Shown here piece by piece: positions 1 to 5,094 of a stretch of DNA of 21,899 nucleotides. The position numbers and the translations under genes were made by a program. The notes beneath the pieces are model-generated. The model was not told the origin of the DNA. It made no database searches and was given only the letters and a program-made list of their open reading frames with translations. This DNA is from a virus, in IMG/VR virus record IMGVR_UViG_3300002180_000029, positions 5,828 to 27,726 of that record; one strand, given 5' to 3'. Positions within the stretch are counted from its first letter, which is position 1; the number at the start of each line of letters is the position of its first letter.

Positions 1-1
1 G

Positions 2-58
2 TTCCAAAAGAAGCATAAAATACACATACTCAATGTTGACGAACTCTTAAAGGGATAA
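2..58 (+). CDS. C-terminal end of an upstream gene (partial)
   Basis: An open frame runs from the window edge to a TAA at 56-58 and encodes 18 residues ending NVDELLKG. It stops two bases before the portal start, the tight packing usual for this gene set, and the portal's weak ribosome-binding site (AAAGGG) lies in its last codons. In T7-like genomes the gene before the portal is often a terminase subunit or a small morphogenesis gene, but nothing in 18 residues identifies it. The coding call is inferred from frame and spacing only. Confidence 0.45.
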   Translation, partial: FQKKHKIHILNVDELLKG

Positions 59-60
59 AT

Positions 61-1719
61 ATGAGAGCTACACAAACTGACATAGAGACTCATATAACGC
101 AGAAACAATCGTTAGTTGTGTCAAGAGGGATGTTTGATTCTCACTGGCAGGAAATTGGCGAGCTTATATATCCAGAACACGCTAACTTTACCTTTACCCC
201 AGCACCTGGGGAGAAGAGGCTGTCTAAAGTATTTGACTCTGTTCCGACACATGCTAATCAGTTATTAGCTTCCGGCCTGTTCTCGTTGCTAACAAGTTCA
301 GCAAGCCCTTGGTTCCATCTTAGACCAGTTAACCTGATGATGGCGAAGTCTCGTGAAGTGAATGTGTATCTCGATGAAGTGTCGTCCATAATGTATCATG
401 AGATAAACAATCCTGTAGCTGGGTTTTCTTCTGCTATACACGAGGGTTACTTAGAATATGGTGCGTTTGGTAATATGACTATACTACTCGAAGAAAACTT
501 AGAGCAGTCTTCTTTACGTTTTATGTCTTTACCATTGTATGAGTGTCATTTTATCGAAAACGCCCAGGGCGTAATCGATACTCTATACAGAACTTATGAT
601 AGGTCTGTAGGATTCTTGATGCGTAAATTTGGCGTTGAAAACTTATCCGAAGCAGCTAAAAAGTTTATAGAAGAGGACAAACTTGACACAATAATAAAAG
701 GATTGCACGTCATCCTTCCAAGGGACTTAATCGATCATTACTCTATCAAGTCAACTGATTTGCCTTTTGCATCTATGTACATAGATATCACCAATACACA
801 CTTGATGCATGAAGGTGGATTCCATGAGTTGCCTTTTATGGCAGCAAGATTCTATAAATCGACTAATGAGGTGTACGGTCGTGGCCCAGGATCGACAGCT
901 TTACCAGATACAAAGATGCTTATGCGAGTTGTTCAGGTGACTATAAGGGCAGCACAAAAGACAGTTGATCCACCAATGATACTACCAGATAGTGGGTTTT
1001 TACGCCCGTTACGTACTGTGCCTGGTGGGCTGAACTACTACCAGCGTGGGAGACTGAACTCGAAAAAAGATATCGACATCATCCCTACTGGAAACCCTGG
1101 ATTTGGTGTTGACTATTCTAAATTATTGCACGAAAAGATACGAGAGATATTTTTTGTAAATCAGCTACAACTTGATACCGGCCCGCAAATGACAGCAACA
1201 GAAGTAATGCAGAGAACAGAAGAGAAGTTACGCTTGCTTGGCCCACTTCTTGGGCGTGTGCAGACTGAGTTGCTTGGCCCACTTATTAGAAGGGCGTACG
1301 GTCTACTAATGAGAGCAGGTAAGCTGCCTGAACCACCAGCAGTATTAGGAGACGCAAAGTTAAAAATAACATATACGTCCCCAATAGCAAGAGCGCAAGA
1401 GCAAGTTGAGGCTAATGGGCTAATGAGGGCGCTCGGTATACTCGAACCAATGCTCAAGTACAGCCCAGAAACAGCAGATATATTTGACACTGATGCTATG
1501 GGTCGTGGAGTTTTTAACATGTATAGCATAAGCCAAAAGTATCTTAAAGACGAGAAGCAGGTTAAGGCTATTCGTAGCTCACGAGCTAAAGCGGAACAAG
1601 ACCGGCAAGAAGCAGAGAATCTAAGAGCGACTGGACAGGGTGCCGATTCCATGGCGAGAGCAGGAGCAACAGTGCAAGAAGCTGGACTCGGCTCTGGTGA
1701 TTTTGGGCCACTACAATAA
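61..1719 (+). CDS. Portal (head-to-tail connector) protein, T7 gp8-like
   Basis: The 552-residue product matches the podovirus head-tail connector family (Pfam Head-tail_con) in length and character. This protein forms the twelve-subunit ring at one capsid vertex through which DNA is packaged and ejected, and to which the tail attaches. Recognisable traits are the opening helix with a W-x-E-I-x-E-L-I-Y-P pattern (about residues 29-38), the F-D-S-V-P-x-x-A-N-x-L-A-S-G-L-x-S-L-L-T segment (about 58-77), and a polar C-terminal tail rich in A, E, Q and G. The start is the ATG three bases after the upstream stop. It heads the head-assembly genes, in the usual order portal, scaffold, capsid. The palindromic repeat follows ten bases after its stop. 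Confidence 0.9.
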   Translation: MRATQTDIETHITQKQSLVVSRGMFDSHWQEIGELIYPEHANFTFTPAPGEKRLSKVFDSVPTHANQLLASGLFSLLTSSASPWFHLRPVNLMMAKSREVNVYLDEVSSIMYHEINNPVAGFSSAIHEGYLEYGAFGNMTILLEENLEQSSLRFMSLPLYECHFIENAQGVIDTLYRTYDRSVGFLMRKFGVENLSEAAKKFIEEDKLDTIIKGLHVILPRDLIDHYSIKSTDLPFASMYIDITNTHLMHEGGFHELPFMAARFYKSTNEVYGRGPGSTALPDTKMLMRVVQVTIRAAQKTVDPPMILPDSGFLRPLRTVPGGLNYYQRGRLNSKKDIDIIPTGNPGFGVDYSKLLHEKIREIFFVNQLQLDTGPQMTATEVMQRTEEKLRLLGPLLGRVQTELLGPLIRRAYGLLMRAGKLPEPPAVLGDAKLKITYTSPIARAQEQVEANGLMRALGILEPMLKYSPETADIFDTDAMGRGVFNMYSISQKYLKDEKQVKAIRSSRAKAEQDRQEAENLRATGQGADSMARAGATVQEAGLGSGDFGPLQ

Positions 1720-1724
1720 CATAA

Positions 1725-1752
1725 AAGGAGACTGCCACTGGTGGCAATCATG
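1725..1752 (+). promoter_or_regulatory. Ribosome-binding site split from the start by a palindromic hairpin
   Basis: The sequence AAGGAG (1725-1730) is followed by the palindrome (1730-1749) and then directly by ATG at 1750. A GTG at 1741 lies inside the right arm, ten bases after GGAG, in the same frame as the ATG. Either GTG is used with a normal spacing, or the hairpin folds in the mRNA and brings the ATG close to the ribosome-binding site. A leader hairpin bringing a distant site near the start is known from T4 genes. Its use here is inference. Confidence 0.45.
1730..1749 (+). repeat. Dispersed 20-bp palindrome, copy 1 (TG orientation)
   Basis: GACTGCCACTGGTGGCAATC. The arms are 9 bp around a central TG, with one mismatch between positions 3 and 18 (C opposite A). 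It lies ten bases after the portal stop and overlaps the start region of the next gene. Confidence 0.9.
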
Positions 1753-2001
1753 ATTAATAACTTGCTTAATAAAAAAATACACAGAGCGTACCAAGATGTT
1801 TTCGACGCTGGTGCGCCACAAGTAAAATTAGTACTCAGCGATCTATGCAAAGCACATGGGGTATTCGACGGAGGCTTTGATCCTAACCCACATATTAATG
1901 CTTTCAACAGCGGTGAGAGAAATGTAATACTAAGGATATTGACCATATTAAAAATGAAACCAGCTGATATTATAAATTTAGCAGATAATGGAGGAGTATA
2001 A
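1741..2001 (+). CDS. Small Bbp19-like phage protein
   Basis: The product is 86 residues from the GTG at 1741, or 83 from the ATG at 1750. The pattern A-Y-x-D-V-F near the start, then V-L-S-D-L-C-K-A-H-G-V-F, a P-x-x-H-x-N-A-F-N-S-G-E-R-N-V stretch and a closing hydrophobic helix resembles the Bbp19 family named after Bordetella phage BPP-1. These small proteins commonly sit between portal and scaffold genes, and their exact role is unknown to me. The stop TAA overlaps the scaffold ATG by one base (TAATG), so translation is probably coupled. The start is uncertain because it lies within the palindrome. Confidence 0.7.
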   Translation: MAIMINNLLNKKIHRAYQDVFDAGAPQVKLVLSDLCKAHGVFDGGFDPNPHINAFNSGERNVILRILTILKMKPADIINLADNGGV

Positions 2002-2879
2002 TGCAACCAACAACCACACCAACAGCAGAGACACAAGCACCACCAGCACCACCAGCACCACCAGCAGAGCCACCAGCACCAGCACAACCAGCACAACCAG
2101 CACCACATGAGACTTGGAGAGACAGTTTGCCTGAGGACATGAGGGGATTACCAACTCTTGAGAAGTTCAAAGATGAAACCGAAATGGTGCGGATGCCGGT
2201 CAATGTAGCTCGTAGCTACATTAACGCCGAGCAGCTAATTGGTAGGGACAAGTTGCCTATACCGAAAACACAAGAAGAGTGGGACAGTACTTACGAGCGA
2301 CTTGGGAAACCAAAGAGTAAGGAATTGTACGTCTTCCCTGTAAAAGAAGGCACAGACCAAAGATTAGTAGATGAGTTGACTAAGGACGCTGAGTGGTTTA
2401 GAGACAAAGCATTTGAACTCGGCCTGAGTGAGAAGCAAGCAACTGAATTATTCTCATCTTTCACAGACAATACAGTGGCTAACATTGAAAATATGCAGTC
2501 AACTGGAGCTGCCGAAAAGCTCAATGCAGAAGTTAAACTACGTTCAGAATTTGGTGCCGCTTATGATGGCAAGATGGTTCTGGCTGGCAGAGCTGCAAGG
2601 GAACTTGGAGGGCCAGAGCTTATTGAACTGCTTGACAAGACAGGAGTTGGGAACCACCCTGCTTTTATAAAGTACAATATGAAGGTAGGGGCTATGATGG
2701 CAGAAGACTTAGGTCTTGACAAGAATACAGGCGAGCTATTACAGTCGACGGAGTCAGTCAAGGATAAAATTTTGGGCATCCAAACTTCACCTGAGTACAC
2801 AGATGCTACCAACCCCGCGCATGCAAACGCGGTGGCTAAGGTAGCAAAATTGATGGAACACCTATATGGTGGAAAATAA
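2001..2879 (+). CDS. Capsid scaffold / assembly protein
   Basis: The product has 292 residues. Position between portal and capsid, acidic and helical character, and length fit the internal scaffold on which the procapsid is built and which leaves before or during DNA packaging. Residues about 8-37 are a low-complexity stretch of Ala, Pro and Gln. Residues about 40-90 carry a W-R-D-S-L-P-E-D patch and a Y-I-N-A-E-Q-L-I-G-R-D-K-L-P-I-P-K segment, which is typical of phage scaffolds of this type. The C-terminal half is charged and predicted helical, and the last residues (about 275-292) form an amphipathic helix likely to contact the capsid protein. GGAGG lies upstream at 1991-1995. The ATG overlaps the preceding stop. 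Confidence 0.8.
   Translation: MQPTTTPTAETQAPPAPPAPPAEPPAPAQPAQPAPHETWRDSLPEDMRGLPTLEKFKDETEMVRMPVNVARSYINAEQLIGRDKLPIPKTQEEWDSTYERLGKPKSKELYVFPVKEGTDQRLVDELTKDAEWFRDKAFELGLSEKQATELFSSFTDNTVANIENMQSTGAAEKLNAEVKLRSEFGAAYDGKMVLAGRAARELGGPELIELLDKTGVGNHPAFIKYNMKVGAMMAEDLGLDKNTGELLQSTESVKDKILGIQTSPEYTDATNPAHANAVAKVAKLMEHLYGGK
2038..2106 (+). repeat. Short tandem repeat coding Ala/Pro/Gln in the scaffold gene
   Basis: Imperfect 9-base units of the type CACCACCAG recur from 2038, giving alternating A-P-P and A-Q-P codons. The tract is likely prone to slippage in steps that keep the frame. It encodes an extended, flexible N-terminal arm. Confidence 0.75.
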
Positions 2880-2922
2880 TCACAGCAGACAAGCATAAAG
2901 CCCTGCACACAATAGCATTTGG

Positions 2923-2996
2923 GCCTCCTTAGCATAGGAGACAACCCGTTGGTTAATGGGAAGAATCTTATAAACAAACACAACAATGAAGGAGGC
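2923..2996 (+). promoter_or_regulatory. Structured leader before the capsid gene with possible anti-ribosome-binding-site pairing
   Basis: The 121-base gap before the capsid start holds two small hairpins: CTCCT 2925-2929 with AGGAG 2936-2940, and CCCGTT 2945-2950 with AATGGG 2955-2960 (one G-U pair). GCCTCCTT at 2923-2930 is also exactly complementary to AAGGAGGC at 2989-2996, which contains the capsid ribosome-binding site, so two exclusive folds are possible. A TTG at 2949, eight bases after ATAGGAG, opens a 16-codon frame ending at 2999, a possible leader peptide. Pairing is seen in the sequence. Regulation is inferred. Confidence 0.35.
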
Positions 2997-3000
2997 TGAA

Positions 3001-3870
3001 ATGTCAGCTGAAATAACGACCGCAATGGTCGAACAGTACAAGAGCAATGTGGCATTATTGTCGCAGCAAAAGGGATCGAGATTGCGTGGTGCTGTCCGTA
3101 CTGAAAGTATTGATGGTGAGAATGTATACTTCGAGCAGATAGGCGCTACATCTGCACAGAAGAAAACCTCAAGGCATATGGATACACCACAGATAGACAC
3201 TCCGCACCACCGCCGTAAAGTATCCGCCGACGATTATGTATGGGCGGATTTCGTAGACAAAGAGGATTTAATCCGCACTATCATTGATCCGACAAGCCCG
3301 TATGCAGTCAATGCTGTTAACGCTTTCGGCCGATCAATTGATGACGTGATAATTGCAGCGGCAAGTGGAACAGCTTACACAGGGAAAACTGGTGGTACAG
3401 CAGTAACTCTGGGTACTGGACAGCAAATTGCTGAGGGTAATGTCGGCATGACTGTAGAAAAACTTGTTGAGGCGAAAGGTATATTCTGGAGCAACGATAT
3501 AGACGAGGATATCCCGCTACATATAGTTATGTCATCTCAGCAGTATCAGGATTTGCTAAACATAACTGAGGTCACAAGCGCAGATTACAACTCAATTAAG
3601 GCTCTTGTCAAAGGCGAGATCAATGAGTTCATGGGGTTCACCTTCCACCGTACGCAGAGGCTTTCTGTTGACGCGAGTGATATTCGTACATGTTTTGCAT
3701 GGGCGCAGGATGGCATACTTCTTGGACTTGGTGCCGATATACACACAAAAATATCTGAGAGAGACGACAAGAATTATCTCACACAGGTATGGTGCGGAAT
3801 GACTATTGGCGCAACACGTATGGAAGAGAAGAAAGTTGTCGAAATATTCTGTGACGAAACCCCTGATTAA
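3001..3870 (+). CDS. Major capsid protein
   Basis: The product has 289 residues and is the presumed HK97-fold shell subunit, by position after portal and scaffold and by its family-like sequence. It begins M-S-A-E-I-T and has the loop-like segment V-Y-F-E-Q-I-G-A (about 41-48) and the D-x-P-x-x-x-T-P-H-H-R-R motif (about 61-72). It then has a D-D-Y-V-W-A-D-F-V-D-K-E-D stretch and an A-F-G-R-S-I-D-D-V-I-I-A-A helix that matches the spine of capsids from this podovirus group, and it ends in a basic-acidic tail. I chose ATG 3001 rather than the in-frame ATG 2986, because AAGGAGG (2989-2995) would otherwise be coding and because it sits at a proper distance from 3001. High expression is expected and the leader is structured. 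Confidence 0.85.
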   Translation: MSAEITTAMVEQYKSNVALLSQQKGSRLRGAVRTESIDGENVYFEQIGATSAQKKTSRHMDTPQIDTPHHRRKVSADDYVWADFVDKEDLIRTIIDPTSPYAVNAVNAFGRSIDDVIIAAASGTAYTGKTGGTAVTLGTGQQIAEGNVGMTVEKLVEAKGIFWSNDIDEDIPLHIVMSSQQYQDLLNITEVTSADYNSIKALVKGEINEFMGFTFHRTQRLSVDASDIRTCFAWAQDGILLGLGADIHTKISERDDKNYLTQVWCGMTIGATRMEEKKVVEIFCDETPD

Positions 3871-3879
3871 TAAACCTGT

Positions 3880-3899
3880 GATTGCCACCAGTGGCAATC
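3880..3899 (-). repeat. Dispersed 20-bp palindrome, copy 2 (CA orientation)
   Basis: GATTGCCACCAGTGGCAATC, with perfect 9-bp arms. It lies nine bases after the capsid stop and 25 bases before the next ATG, upstream of that gene's ribosome-binding site. This is the only start-associated copy in the reversed (CA) orientation. Confidence 0.95.
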
Positions 3900-3924
3900 A
3901 CACCACATATAAGGAGATACAAAC

Positions 3925-4410
3925 ATGGCTACTTTTTATTCAGAGCAGGTAACAAAGCTCGACTCTGTTCCTGCGGAACCAATAAATGTCGATGAACTAC
4001 ACGGCAAAGTAAGAATCGCAAGATTCGATTATACCCAAGTAGCTGAGGGAGCGGCTGATAGTGTGATTCAACTATGTAAAATTCCTGCTGGTAGAATACG
4101 TATCCTCGGCAAAGAGAGTGCTGTGTACCATAACTTGACAACCGGTACTGTCGATCTTGATATAGGATGGGCGGCGCATACTGATTTTGCTGGTGACGCA
4201 GTCGCTGCAGACGAGGATGGTCTTGACGATAATATTGATTGCGAAACAGCAGGAGTCATAAGGGTTGGTACTGTTGCAGCAGTACTGGCTGAGTGCCAGT
4301 CAAAAGTCCTTGAGTCACAGGCTGGCGTTACAATTACAGCCACAGTTAAGACTGCGGTAATTGCCGCAGACGACACTCTGAAAGGATATATCGCTTACGT
4401 GCTGGACTAA
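3925..4410 (+). CDS. Probable capsid accessory / decoration protein
   Basis: The product has 161 residues and is dominated by short alternating hydrophobic stretches that suggest a beta-sandwich. It is rich in Ala, Val, Asp and Thr and ends Y-I-A-Y-V-L-D. Proteins of this size and style commonly follow the major capsid gene in marine and environmental podoviruses and are annotated as structural, decoration or head-fibre-like. The strong ribosome-binding site AAGGAGAT lies just before ATG 3925, and the preceding palindrome separates it from the capsid gene. The virion role is inferred from context, and I recognise no catalytic motif. Confidence 0.55.
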   Translation: MATFYSEQVTKLDSVPAEPINVDELHGKVRIARFDYTQVAEGAADSVIQLCKIPAGRIRILGKESAVYHNLTTGTVDLDIGWAAHTDFAGDAVAADEDGLDDNIDCETAGVIRVGTVAAVLAECQSKVLESQAGVTITATVKTAVIAADDTLKGYIAYVLD

Positions 4411-4432
4411 TAATAACCCTCAATCCGTTGCA

Positions 4433-4488
4433 GTTAGTTCAGCACTGTCCCCATGAAAATTGTTTTGTGGGGACACTGAGGCACTAAC
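4433..4488 (+). promoter_or_regulatory. Large imperfect hairpin in the 96-base gap before tail tubular protein A
   Basis: GTTAGT (4433-4438) pairs with ACTAAC (4483-4488), and TGTCCCCA (4446-4453) with TGGGGACA (4468-4475). The two stems are separated by an internal loop, and the apical loop could add an AAAA/TTTT pairing. There is no run of T directly after it, so a classic intrinsic terminator is unlikely. It may be an mRNA processing or stability element. The rest of the gap holds only the ribosome-binding site AAAAGGAG near 4493-4500. Confidence 0.6.
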
Positions 4489-4506
4489 AAATAAAAGGAG
4501 AGTATT

Positions 4507-5064
4507 ATGTCATCAGAAGTAGAAATTTGTAACGAAGCGTTGACAGCTATTGGTGCGAATACTATACTATCACTGTCAGATAACATAAAGACCGCACGTT
4601 TATGTAGTCTAAAATACGCTAATAAAAGAGATTATTTATTACGCAGGTATATATGGAACTTTGCAACAAAAAGGGCTGTTTTATCATCTGATGTGGACAC
4701 ACCTGATTTCGAGTTCAGTAAACAATTCACATTGCCATCTGATTGTGTGCAGTTCAGAGAACTATACCCAAACAATATAGCATACAGCATAGAAGGACGT
4801 AAGATTCTATGTGAGGAGTCAGTACTATATATGAAGTACACAGCGCAGGTAACAGACACTAACGAAATGGACACCACTTTTCGTGAGGCGTTATCAGCAT
4901 TATTAGCCAGAGAGTTGGCTATACCACTTGCGGATAGTGTAAACTTGTACTCTCAGATGGACGAGCTGTACGAAGTAAAACTGGCAGAAGCAAAATTTGC
5001 TGGGTCAATCGAACAGGACACAGAAGCAATAGAAGCAACCGATTGGGAAAATTCACGAAATTAG
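4507..5064 (+). CDS. Tail tubular protein A (adaptor, T7 gp11-like)
   Basis: The product has 185 residues and belongs to the tail tubular protein A family, the ring that joins the portal to the nozzle. Seen in the sequence are the family's opening pattern I-C-N-E-A-L-T-A-I-G-A-N-T-I-L-S-L-S-D (about 6-24), then A-R-L-C-x-x-K-Y-x-x-x-R-D-Y-L-L-R-R-Y-I-W-N-F-A-T-K-R-A-V-L (about 30-60) and F-x-L-P-S-D-C-V (about 76-83). The C-terminal helix, L-L-A-R-E-L-A-I-P-L-A followed by Y-E-V-K-L-A-E-A-K, is also standard. Length is close to that of T7 gp11. The stop is immediately followed by a palindrome and the nozzle gene. Confidence 0.9.
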   Translation: MSSEVEICNEALTAIGANTILSLSDNIKTARLCSLKYANKRDYLLRRYIWNFATKRAVLSSDVDTPDFEFSKQFTLPSDCVQFRELYPNNIAYSIEGRKILCEESVLYMKYTAQVTDTNEMDTTFREALSALLARELAIPLADSVNLYSQMDELYEVKLAEAKFAGSIEQDTEAIEATDWENSRN

Positions 5065-5084
5065 GATTGCCACTGGTGGCAATC
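5065..5084 (+). repeat. Dispersed 20-bp palindrome, copy 3 (TG orientation)
   Basis: GATTGCCACTGGTGGCAATC, with perfect arms. It starts at the base directly after the stop codon of tail tubular protein A and ends ten bases before the nozzle ATG, abutting its AGGAGG ribosome-binding site. Confidence 0.95.
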
Positions 5085-5094
5085 AGGAGGAACA

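Noticed and set aside
1161-2108. Long - strand frame of 315 residues, very rich in Trp and Cys at its N-terminus
   Set aside because: It lies opposite the portal, Bbp19-like and scaffold genes. The Trp/Cys run is just the reverse reading of the CACCAG-type tandem repeat. There is no ribosome-binding site.
2986-3000. Upstream in-frame ATG of the capsid gene
   Set aside because: Using it would place the strong AAGGAGG site inside the coding region with no site before it. ATG 3001 has the proper spacing.
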